Shown here in pieces: positions 1 through 7,278 of a DNA stretch of 64,000 nt (position 1 is its first letter; each line of letters begins with the position of its first letter). The position numbers were made by a program, and so were the translations under genes. The stretch is from a bacterium (GTDB lineage Bacteria; Bacillota; Clostridia; Oscillospirales; Acutalibacteraceae), in contig JALFLK010000029.1 of assembly GCA_022774755.1 (NCBI GenBank), positions 62,001 to 126,000 of the forward strand, given 5' to 3'. A model generated the notes under the pieces. The model was not told where the DNA came from, did not search any database, and saw only the letters and a program-made list of their open reading frames with translations.

Positions 1-500
1 TTACCGAATAAATCCCTGTATAAAATCGCCTTTTCCTTAGCCTTTTGATAATTGTCTTTGAGCAGATTCTGGGGAATTTCTCCTGCAAGGCATGCTGAAA
101 GGCAGATAAGTCCGTCGTGATACTCCTTTAAAAGCTCGTCGTCAATTCTCGGTTTGTTGTAAAAGCCCTCGGTAAATCCCTTTGAAACAAGCTTAATCAG
201 GTTTTGATAACCTTGATTATTCTCGCAAAGAAGTATCATATGATAATATTCACGGTCAAGCTCAAAGGTTTTGTCAAATCGGGTTCTGGGGGCAACATAA
301 ACCTCACAACCGATAATCGGCTTAATACCGCACTTTTTACATTCACGGTAAAAATCAATAACACCGTACATTACGCCGTGATCGGTTATTGCAAGGGCAT
401 TTTGTCCCAGGTTTTTTGCGGCATAAGGAAGCCTGCTTATACGGCAGGCGCCGTCAAGCAAGCTGTATTCGCTGTGAACATGTAGGTTTACAAAGGACAT
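1..500 (-). CDS. dnaE: DNA polymerase III alpha subunit, N-terminal part
   Basis: This is the start of the replicative polymerase gene. It enters from the ATG at 500 and runs off the left edge, so only 166 codons are visible. The protein begins MSFVNLHVHSEYSLLDGA, the classic opening of the PHP domain, with the HxH metal motif at residues 7-9 and the ITDHG motif near residue 40. The polymerase core lies outside the window. It follows xseA by 21 bases in the same direction and is probably the last visible gene of the nusB operon. The HVHSEYSLLDGA opening is typical of DnaE-type subunits rather than of PolC, which carries OB and exonuclease domains. Confidence 0.95.
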   Translation of the reverse strand, partial: MSFVNLHVHSEYSLLDGACRISRLPYAAKNLGQNALAITDHGVMYGVIDFYRECKKCGIKPIIGCEVYVAPRTRFDKTFELDREYYHMILLCENNQGYQNLIKLVSKGFTEGFYNKPRIDDELLKEYHDGLICLSACLAGEIPQNLLKDNYQKAKEKAILYRDLFG

Positions 501-521
501 CTAAATCACCGCAGTTTCATT

Positions 522-1733
522 TTATTCCGTAACCTTTGCGTTTACGGCTCCGTCGCTTAGAGTAAGCGTAAGCAAATCGCCTTGTTTTAATTCCTTAACA
601 GAAGATACCATATTGTCGTCCTTTTGTATAAGGCCGTAGCCTCTTTTTAACACCGACAAAGGGTTAAGGGCTTCAAGGTGCGAAGCGGCGGAGCTTAATT
701 TATTGGTATAGCTGTTAATGCTTTCGGCGGAATAAGCCGACAGCTTTTCTTTTGCAACTGACAGCTTTTTTTGGCAGTCTGAAAAAACAGCCGAAAATCT
801 CTTTGGATTAAGCGAAGCCGAATAAAGGCTTAAATCGCTTTTACATCTGTTTAGCTTAGCTTCTGCAAGGGAAGATAAATACTGATGCTGTGATGCGTAA
901 TAGGATAAAAGCTCCTTTTTATCGGGCACAGCAAGCTCAGCGGCGGCTGACGGCGTGGGAGCACGCAAATCCGACACAAAATCGCAGATTGTAAAATCGG
1001 TTTCGTGACCTACCGCAGAAATAACCGGTGTCTTGCAGGCAAATATTGCGTCAGCCAAAGCTTCGCTGTTAAACGCCCACAAATCTTCTATTGAACCGCC
1101 TCCTCTGCCGATAATAATTACATCGGCAAGGTGGTTTTCGTCCATTTTTTTAAGGGCGGAAACAAGCTGTTGCGGTGCGCTGTCACCCTGAACAAGAACA
1201 GGTGCCATTACGATATTGATACCGGAAAAACGCCTTGTAAGTATCGTCTTAATATCCTGCACCGCCGCACCTGTGGGAGATGTAATAACTCCCACGGTTT
1301 TGGGGAATTTGGGTATCGGCTTTTTTCTTTCTTTATCAAAATATCCTTTTTTATCAAGCTTATCTTTTAGCTGTTCATAAGCAAGCGCCAAAGCTCCTAC
1401 ACCGTCGGGCTGCATTGTTTCGATATACAGCTGGTACTGCCCCGTTGGCTCGTAAACTGTTACTCTTCCGCAGACAATAACCTTCATTCCGTTTTGGGGA
1501 GCAAATTGCAGTCTTTTGGCATTGCCTGCAAACATAACAGCTTTGATAACGGACTTTTCATCCTTTAAAGAGAGATAAATATGTCCGCTTTTGTAATGGT
1601 CAACAAGGTTGGAGATTTCTCCCGTAACAAACACGGCGTTTAAGTTCATATCTCCGTCTAAAAGGGATTTCACATAATAATTAAGCTGTGATACCGTTAT
1701 CGTCTTCGGAGTATTAAATTGAGGATTTATCAT
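522..1733 (-). CDS. xseA: Exodeoxyribonuclease VII large subunit
   Basis: This is the catalytic large subunit of the single-strand nuclease ExoVII, which trims DNA to oligonucleotides during repair. At 403 residues the length is normal. The first 100 residues are an OB-fold nucleic-acid binding domain (LNAVFVTGEISNL, SGHIYLSLKD). The central catalytic domain shows VGVITSPTGAA and IIGRGGGSIEDLWAFN, and a helical C-terminal tail ends with an RGYGLIQ segment. The ATG lies inside the end of the TsaD-like gene, giving a 20-base overlap and likely translational coupling. No xseB is found next to it, although that gene often follows xseA in Firmicutes, so the small subunit must be encoded elsewhere. 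Confidence 0.96.
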   Translation of the reverse strand: MINPQFNTPKTITVSQLNYYVKSLLDGDMNLNAVFVTGEISNLVDHYKSGHIYLSLKDEKSVIKAVMFAGNAKRLQFAPQNGMKVIVCGRVTVYEPTGQYQLYIETMQPDGVGALALAYEQLKDKLDKKGYFDKERKKPIPKFPKTVGVITSPTGAAVQDIKTILTRRFSGINIVMAPVLVQGDSAPQQLVSALKKMDENHLADVIIIGRGGGSIEDLWAFNSEALADAIFACKTPVISAVGHETDFTICDFVSDLRAPTPSAAAELAVPDKKELLSYYASQHQYLSSLAEAKLNRCKSDLSLYSASLNPKRFSAVFSDCQKKLSVAKEKLSAYSAESINSYTNKLSSAASHLEALNPLSVLKRGYGLIQKDDNMVSSVKELKQGDLLTLTLSDGAVNAKVTE

Positions 1734-2664
1734 CTATATCACTTCTGTATGCAAGGTATGCAATTCCTGCGGCATTATCGCAGGAATACTCGGGCTGAGC
1801 GAAAACGCAGTCGAATTTTTTAGACAGGTTTTCTCTGATTATCAAATCGGACATAACTCCGCCGGCGTAAACCACCGGAGCACCCTTGTGGATTTCAAGC
1901 ATAAATTCTGTCATAGCCGAGATGGTTTCTTCAATGAATTTAAGGCAGTAATTTGCAACATATTCTTTTGGTTTTCCGCCTTCAAAAAGCTTTTGACATT
2001 GATTTTCAAGTCCGCTTAAGCAGCAGTTTCCGTTCTTAATACAAGGCTTAACGGCGACTTTTTCACTGCATTTCACAGCAAGAGCCTCCAGCTCTTTTCC
2101 GCAGGGAAAACTGCACCCGAGGAGCAGTCCTACACGGTCAACCGCCTGTCCTGCGTTAAGGTCAAGGGTTTTAGCCTCTAAAGAAACGGTAAAGCCACGG
2201 CTATCCAAAGGAGAAACAAACAGTCCCTCGGTTGTGCCGCCGCTTATATGAAAGGAAATAAAATCCTTGCCGAATAAATCAGATCTTCCCGAAGAAAAAA
2301 GAGCCGCAGAAATATGTCCCTCCTGATGGGAAAACTCATAGACGGGAACATTAAGAACAGCCCCTAAAATCTTCGCCGAGTTTACTCCAACGGAAAAGCA
2401 TGGCATATACGACCCCTCGGCTCTGCGGGGTCTGGAAGAAACGCCCACAGCTGTTAATGGTTTATTTACCCCCGTAAAAAGCGAAGAAATCATATTGCTG
2501 AGCTGTTGGGTGTGATGAAACACGGCGTCGCTTTGCCTTAATCCAAGCTGTCCCTTTTTCACGGGCAAAAGGTGCTGGGACCTGCGCATCTCCCCTGTTT
2601 CGCTGTCGAACAATGCGGTGGAGGTAGTATAGTTGCTGGTGTCGATTCCAAGGTACAGAGCCAT
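1714..2664 (-). CDS. TsaD/Kae1-like M22 family protein (paralogue)
   Basis: The 316-residue protein belongs to the ASKHA-fold TsaD/Kae1/Qri7 family, whose main member joins threonylcarbamoyl to A37 of tRNA. It starts with the family ATP-binding motif LGIDTSNYTTS. It keeps the HxxxH metal motif (HQEGH, about residue 112) and the glycine-rich AGGVMSD segment near residue 277. The sequence between these motifs differs from a standard TsaD, and the gene sits between nusB and xseA. I therefore read it as the paralogue often annotated as peptidase M22 in Clostridia, with the true tsaD elsewhere (inference). The ATG shares one base with the nusB stop codon (TAATG), so the genes are probably coupled. 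The substrate is unknown. Confidence 0.8.
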   Translation of the reverse strand: MALYLGIDTSNYTTSTALFDSETGEMRRSQHLLPVKKGQLGLRQSDAVFHHTQQLSNMISSLFTGVNKPLTAVGVSSRPRRAEGSYMPCFSVGVNSAKILGAVLNVPVYEFSHQEGHISAALFSSGRSDLFGKDFISFHISGGTTEGLFVSPLDSRGFTVSLEAKTLDLNAGQAVDRVGLLLGCSFPCGKELEALAVKCSEKVAVKPCIKNGNCCLSGLENQCQKLFEGGKPKEYVANYCLKFIEETISAMTEFMLEIHKGAPVVYAGGVMSDLIIRENLSKKFDCVFAQPEYSCDNAAGIAYLAYRSDIDDKSSI

Positions 2665-3101
2665 TATTTGCTCTCCAGTTCCTTTAGTACTGCACCCAAA
2701 ACGCCGTTTACGAAGGCACTTTCGTCAACAGAATATTTTTTTGAAAGCTCAACACCCTCGTTGATTGAAACGCCGCCCGGAACTGTGGGCTCGTACAGCA
2801 TTTCGTAAACCGCAAGGCGGAGAACAACAAGGGATACTCTGGAAATTCTGTTTAACTTCCATCCCTTTTTCAGCTTTGATTCTATTAAGCTGTCGATTTC
2901 TTCCCTATGCTCCGAAACGCCCAAGGCAACCTTTATCGCATAATCGGAAAATTCCACTTCTCTGCTCTCCAGGGCATTTTCTTTGATTTGGTCAATAGAC
3001 AAATCTTCGTCGGAAAAGCTCATCTCAAACAGAAGGATAAAAGCCTGCTCTCTGGCGTCACGCCTTGAAATATTATTTTTTTCACTTAATTCTCGGCTCA
3101 T
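2664..3101 (-). CDS. nusB: Transcription antitermination factor NusB
   Basis: This is a small all-helical RNA-binding protein that works with NusE (S10) at boxA sites in rRNA leader transcripts. At 145 residues it is full length. It shows the family opening RRDAREQAFILLFEM (about residues 14-28) and the C-terminal VPGGVSINEGVELSKKYS stretch, followed by FVNGVLGAVLKEL. It is the first gene of a minus-strand run nusB - TsaD-like - xseA - dnaE in which neighbours overlap or nearly touch. The 250 bp between it and the divergent antiporter locus is very AT-rich and must hold its promoter, although I cannot assign one with confidence. Confidence 0.95.
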   Translation of the reverse strand: MSRELSEKNNISRRDAREQAFILLFEMSFSDEDLSIDQIKENALESREVEFSDYAIKVALGVSEHREEIDSLIESKLKKGWKLNRISRVSLVVLRLAVYEMLYEPTVPGGVSINEGVELSKKYSVDESAFVNGVLGAVLKELESK

Positions 3102-3353
3102 ATTATCACAACATTTCTATTATTTATAAGTAATGAAATTATATCATAAATTACCTGTTATGTAAATAAAAACAATTTTCGGCTGAAAAAAAGCTGAAAA
3201 AGATATAAAAACACAAACTTCGCAAGCAATTAGTTAATTTTAAAAAAACATAATATTAAGAATAGCAAAAGTTAAAATAAATATATATCAAATATTTATC
3301 TCATATATTTAGCAAACATTGACATAGGTATTTTTATATGTTATTTTTATATT

Positions 3354-3441
3354 GTTAAGAGGGAGTAGTTACATTGTGCAATCAACATACCCCGGTTTGA
3401 GCCGTGGTTGCACACTTCTTTTGAAGAACAAGACTTTTGAC
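3354..3441 (+). ncRNA. yybP-ykoY family (Mn2+) riboswitch
   Basis: The aptamer carries the family sequence signature: a GGGAGTAGTT block at 3361-3370, ACATACCC in the middle, and AACAAGACTT near the 3' end. The basal helix P1 pairs 3354-3361 with 3434-3441 over eight base pairs, including two wobbles. An inner helix pairs GTGCAA (3376-3381) with TTGCAC (3408-3413), with a further CGG/CCG hairpin inside it. Known members bind manganese and switch on metal exporters. The 3' strand of P1 is also the 5' arm of the terminator that follows, so ligand binding should prevent termination. This fits induction of the antiporter behind it by metal. Confidence 0.9.
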
Positions 3442-3470
3442 ATATGTCAGAGGTCTTTTATTTTTTATTT
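3430..3470 (+). terminator. Riboswitch expression-platform terminator
   Basis: A 12-bp stem pairs 3430-3441 with 3446-3457 around an ATAT loop, with two G-T wobbles, and is followed by a long T-rich tract. Its 5' arm is the 3' strand of the riboswitch P1 helix, so the two structures exclude each other. It separates the aptamer from the antiporter start codon. Confidence 0.9.
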
Positions 3471-3485
3471 ATGGGAGTGATTATC

Positions 3486-4451
3486 TTGGAATTTTTCTTG
3501 CAGATAGTATTACTTATTGCAGGCTTTGTTCTGCTGATAAAAGGTGCGGACTGGTTTGTGGACGGTTCAAGCTGTATTGCCGCAAAGATGGGTATTCCCC
3601 AAATTGTTATCGGACTGACAATAGTTGCCCTTGGTACAAGTGCGCCTGAGGCGGCGGTCAGCATTACAGGTGCGTTAAAGCAAAGCGCAGGAATCACCGT
3701 TGGCAATGTTCTCGGAAGCAACATTCTTAATATTTTTCTGATTTTGGGAATTGCGTCCCTGATATCCCCTATTCCCGTTAAAAAAAACACGGTGAAATAT
3801 GAAATGCCTTTCTTGATAGCAATATCTGTGATTTTTATGGTTATGGGTATTTGGGGAAGCTCTCTGGACATATGGGACGGCATAATAATGGTGCTTTTAC
3901 TGGCGATATTTTTTGTTTATCTCATTAAAATTTCTAAAGATGAGAGAAAGCTTACCCCCGAAGACAAAGAAGAGGTTAAGCTGCCTGTAGGTATAAAAAG
4001 CCGTGTTTGGTATATGATTTTAATCACCTTAATCGGTCTTGCTTTGATTATTTTCGGAAGTAATCTCACGGTAAACAGCGCAAAATATCTTGCCTCTGCT
4101 TTTGGAATCAGCGACAGAATTATCGGACTTACAGTTGTTGCCTTCGGCACATCTTTGCCCGAGCTTGTAACATCTGTTATTGCCTCGAAAAAAGGCAAAA
4201 ACGACATTGCAATCGGAAACATAGTTGGAAGCAATATCTTTAACATTCTTTTTGTTGCCGGTGTTTCGGCGCTTATCACTACCGTTGAATTCCAAACAAA
4301 CTTTATTTTAGACGCAATAGTTGCTGCGGCAGGCGCAGTTATTCTTCTTGTATGCTGTCTGCCGAAGAAAAAGCTGACAAGGTTTGGCGGAGCAATTCTG
4401 CTTGTTTGCTACGGAGCTTACTTTGCAAATATAATTATTCAAAATATATAA
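3486..4451 (+). CDS. CaxA-type calcium/sodium antiporter
   Basis: This is an integral membrane exchanger of the CaCA superfamily that exports divalent cations in exchange for sodium or protons. The two inverted alpha repeats are clear: GLTIVALGTSAPE with GNVLGSNILN in the first half, and GLTVVAFGTSLPE with GNIVGSNIFN in the second. These carry the paired acidic ion-binding residues, and about ten hydrophobic segments cover the chain. The longer open frame from ATG 3444 begins inside the terminator hairpin. I prefer the TTG at 3486, which follows a GGGAG ribosome site by eight bases and gives 321 residues. The manganese riboswitch upstream suggests that the physiological substrate includes Mn2+ (inference). 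Confidence 0.9.
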   Translation: MEFFLQIVLLIAGFVLLIKGADWFVDGSSCIAAKMGIPQIVIGLTIVALGTSAPEAAVSITGALKQSAGITVGNVLGSNILNIFLILGIASLISPIPVKKNTVKYEMPFLIAISVIFMVMGIWGSSLDIWDGIIMVLLLAIFFVYLIKISKDERKLTPEDKEEVKLPVGIKSRVWYMILITLIGLALIIFGSNLTVNSAKYLASAFGISDRIIGLTVVAFGTSLPELVTSVIASKKGKNDIAIGNIVGSNIFNILFVAGVSALITTVEFQTNFILDAIVAAAGAVILLVCCLPKKKLTRFGGAILLVCYGAYFANIIIQNI

Positions 4452-4564
4452 ATCTAATATACTGCTATATAAATATATCGGCTATCGGCTCAACGCCACG
4501 TATCGGCATAAAGACCGTATTCAAAAATTGTTTTTCACACGATTAAAATCAATTTTCGTAAAGT

Positions 4565-4593
4565 AAAAAGGTTCCCCATGGGGAACCTTTTTT
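4565..4593. terminator. Bidirectional terminator
   Basis: This is a perfect palindrome: AAAAAGGTTCCCC meets GGGGAACCTTTTT around a central AT. It has a T-run on both strands and lies between the convergent antiporter and CPBP protease genes, so it can end both transcripts. Confidence 0.9.
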
Positions 4594-4621
4594 GACGCAA
4601 AATAGGCTTTATAGGTAATGC

Positions 4622-5917
4622 TTATACTTTGACATTGGTAATACGGCCGTCTTTATCAAGTGAAACCGTAACGGTATAAGCGCCAACCTCCATAGACTGC
4701 CGGCCGTCACCGACAGACTGAGTAAAATCAAGCTTAACGCTCTGCTCTTTATTATCCGTTACATTGAACTTATATTCGTACTTATCCTCCGTTGATGTTT
4801 CGCTTAAAATCCCAAGGGCATCAGGGGATGAAATATCAACTTTACAATTTGTTCCCGCTAAATACGGCAATGTTACCGTAAGGCTTTTTCTGTCGGTGCT
4901 CACATCAAAGCTGGCGTTATTTTCGCTTTGCTCACCGTTTTCCGATGTATCGTAAGAATAATGAAAACCCGACATAGCCGATGAATTTTCGTTTGCTGCA
5001 TAATAAACAGAAGTGAATATCAACAGCACCGCAGAAACTGCAAAAAGTATTATAACAGGCGCAGCGCTAACTTTTTCTTTATCGCCGAAGTCCCAATTCT
5101 GCTGCCACAGCGCCTCTGTTTCTGCTCTCTTACCGGGGCGGAGATAAACAAGTGCAACCAAAACCAGTATGACAGATACAGCCACAACTATCAGCACAGA
5201 AATCAAATCAACTCCTGTTTCAGAATCGAATCCGTTTGCATTATTACCGCCCAAAAGGGCGAAAGTATCTATCAGTGAATGGAGAATAATGTTACCCCAA
5301 ATATTTCTGGAACGGACATATGTTGCGCCGAAGAATATTCCTATTGCAATACAATAGGCAACCTGAATCAGCGAGCCTACAATATCCTTGCTGATAAATA
5401 CATTAAACATATGAATACAACCAAAACCGATGCTTGAGGCTATGACAGAAAGCATAACTCTGTTAGGCTTATCCTGCCATTTTCTCATAAGATTTGAAAC
5501 TACATAGCCTCGGCAAATAACCTCTTCGGTAATTCCGATTCCTATTGCCGTAAACACCGAATTGACAATTTTGCAGACATCACCGGAGAATTGGATTCCG
5601 TACAGATTCACCGCAACTACCAACAGTCCGGCAGAAGATAACAAAACGCCGAGAAGCGGTTTTCCGCCTTTAAACCCGAAATTGCAGTAACCGGCAAACA
5701 GTTTGCGAACAATAAGTATAATAAATACTGCGGTTACAACGCTGGGAACAAAATTAACAAATTGGTACAAAAGCGACTCTTTGCCGCAAAAATTCCCGAA
5801 AACAACCTGAGAAATGCCCTGAAAACCGCCGCCCACAAGCTGGACAAAAATCAGCGGCATTAAAAAGGCGATAACAAAAAGATTATCAAAAAATCTGTGT
5901 TTTGGCTTATTTTCCAC
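4622..5917 (-). CDS. CPBP family intramembrane metalloprotease
   Basis: This multi-pass membrane protein belongs to the CPBP (CAAX protease / Abi) family. The first half has about eight hydrophobic segments. It carries the diagnostic motif EEVICRG (EExxxR, about residue 132), a later histidine in FGCIHMFNVF and a third element in ILHSLIDTFALLG, matching the glutamate and histidine metal-binding motifs. The last 130 residues after the final membrane segment form a polar beta-rich domain outside the usual family core. The GTG start at 5917 follows a GAGGTG site. It stands alone, with no bacteriocin gene nearby. The substrate is unknown. Confidence 0.85.
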   Translation of the reverse strand: MENKPKHRFFDNLFVIAFLMPLIFVQLVGGGFQGISQVVFGNFCGKESLLYQFVNFVPSVVTAVFIILIVRKLFAGYCNFGFKGGKPLLGVLLSSAGLLVVAVNLYGIQFSGDVCKIVNSVFTAIGIGITEEVICRGYVVSNLMRKWQDKPNRVMLSVIASSIGFGCIHMFNVFISKDIVGSLIQVAYCIAIGIFFGATYVRSRNIWGNIILHSLIDTFALLGGNNANGFDSETGVDLISVLIVVAVSVILVLVALVYLRPGKRAETEALWQQNWDFGDKEKVSAAPVIILFAVSAVLLIFTSVYYAANENSSAMSGFHYSYDTSENGEQSENNASFDVSTDRKSLTVTLPYLAGTNCKVDISSPDALGILSETSTEDKYEYKFNVTDNKEQSVKLDFTQSVGDGRQSMEVGAYTVTVSLDKDGRITNVKV

Positions 5918-6058
5918 TTATAACACCTCGTTTAAACCGAAATTTGATGTAAATATTATCTTATATATTCCTGATTTTGTCAACGAAATATCGTGATTTA
6001 TTATCAATATTCGGTGATTATCAAGGGTTATGTATAAAACAAATATAAATAAAAATCA

Positions 6059-6091
6059 TCAGGCGCCTGTCCCAATACGGAAGACGCCTGA
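6059..6091 (-). terminator. Terminator of the phosphotransferase gene
   Basis: TCAGGCG (6059-6065) pairs with CGCCTGA (6085-6091). On the minus strand the stem is followed by a TGATTTTTATTT tract. It lies 50 bases past the stop codon. Confidence 0.65.
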
Positions 6092-6140
6092 CAACTGTTT
6101 AAGGAGATATAAAATTGAAAAAGCTATATTAAAAGTTATA

Positions 6141-6890
6141 TTATTGATATTCAATTACATTAACCCAGCTGAGTAGGAACTCACGCTCTTCGTCTTTGCC
6201 CTTAACTGACTGGGAAGCCGCAACAATAGGAAGCCATTCCTGAACATACTGCTTTGCTGTATCTGTTTTCTTGCAGAAAAGGTCAAGATATTTATCAGCA
6301 GTTTTCTGGTCGTTATTAAGGCAGAACAGCAGATAGGTTCTTGCAACATCTGCACTTGCGTTGCCCTGAGTTGCGTGGGACCAGTCGATAATATACGGCT
6401 TGCCCTCGGGAGTAATAATAATGTTGCTTGGGTTAAAGTCGCCGTGACAAACCTTGTGGTGCTTGTGCATACTGTTCAAGCGAGTGTGAAGCTCATACCT
6501 TGTTGTAGCGTCAAGCTGAGTTTCGTCAATCTTGCGCTTCATTTTGTCCCATAGCTTAGTAAGCAAAGGAGCTTTTTTGCTGTGAACTTCAATTTGCAAA
6601 TTTACAAACAAATCAAGGTATTCGTCGAATTTATCAGGGTTTTCCTGCATAAGAACATTCAGTGTTTTTCCTTCAATAAAGTTGCTGACAATCGCCCATT
6701 TTCCGTCAATAACTGTTACAGCCTCGACATTCGGGATAGCAAGACCGGTTTCTTCTACCCTTGCCTGATTCAAAGCCTCGTTTAATACGTCTGCCTTTGA
6801 AAAATCGCTGTCAAATACTTTTATGGTTCTGTCACCATCTTTATATATAACCTTATTTTTTCTTTCAGCAAGTACTTTCTCAAAATTCAT
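6141..6890 (-). CDS. APH-family phosphotransferase of unknown substrate
   Basis: The 249-residue protein has the aminoglycoside-phosphotransferase / choline-kinase fold. The catalytic loop HGDFNPSNI supplies the Asp and Asn, and YIIDWSH supplies the second metal-binding Asp. The N-lobe is short (VIYKDGDRTIKVFDS). The sequence resembles the generic small kinases found in many Clostridia more than any clinical resistance enzyme, so I do not call resistance. It stands alone between its terminator and a long AT-rich leader. Possible substrates are an amino alcohol, a sugar or a ribosome-binding compound. Nothing in the context decides this. Confidence 0.8.
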   Translation of the reverse strand: MNFEKVLAERKNKVIYKDGDRTIKVFDSDFSKADVLNEALNQARVEETGLAIPNVEAVTVIDGKWAIVSNFIEGKTLNVLMQENPDKFDEYLDLFVNLQIEVHSKKAPLLTKLWDKMKRKIDETQLDATTRYELHTRLNSMHKHHKVCHGDFNPSNIIITPEGKPYIIDWSHATQGNASADVARTYLLFCLNNDQKTADKYLDLFCKKTDTAKQYVQEWLPIVAASQSVKGKDEEREFLLSWVNVIEYQ

Positions 6891-7205
6891 AAAACTACAT
6901 TCCTTTCATCATGAAAATCATTAAAGCCTCTTTGCTTTGGTTATATTATACAACAATATCAATAGATAGTATAGCGTAAAAACAACAGAAATAATCAATA
7001 ATTTTTTGTTAATAATAACGAATAAAAAGTTAATATTGATAAAACTGCTCTTTATTTTTTGATATTTTAACGAAACAGCTTCACATAGAAAAAAGTGTTT
7101 TTATAATTTCTATTTTCATTCATTGTGCAATTTGACAATAAATTAACTTATGCGTTAAATTTATTCAAAAAGCGTCAATCATTATATACCTTTATAAAGA
7201 GAAGC
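6891..7205. other. AT-rich intergenic region
   Basis: About 315 bases between the adhE terminator and the phosphotransferase start. It is strongly AT-rich and has no coding frame or clear hairpin. A good ribosome site (GAAAGGAATG) stands just before the kinase ATG at 6890. No promoter could be fixed with confidence. Confidence 0.6.
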
Positions 7206-7223
7206 GACCGCCTTTCGGCGGTC
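7200..7223 (-). terminator. Terminator of adhE
   Basis: GACCGCC (7206-7212) and GGCGGTC (7217-7223) form a 7-bp GC-rich stem with a GAAA loop on the minus strand, followed by a short T-rich stretch. It lies about 55 bases after the adhE stop. Confidence 0.8.
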
Positions 7224-7278
7224 ACTAAAATACTAAGCTCTCGAATGAAAAGTTGTTATTGAATTATTGCGGGCAAAA

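Noticed and set aside
204-485. 93-codon plus-strand frame
   Set aside because: It is antisense to the dnaE start, which has the clear PHP-domain sequence; no ribosome site.
4622-5917. Bacteriocin immunity or phage-defence Abi protein
   Set aside because: CPBP proteins are sometimes so named, but there is no peptide gene, transporter or defence gene beside it.
6141-6890. Aminoglycoside resistance gene
   Set aside because: Only the general kinase fold is visible; no close resemblance to a known resistance enzyme and no mobile context.
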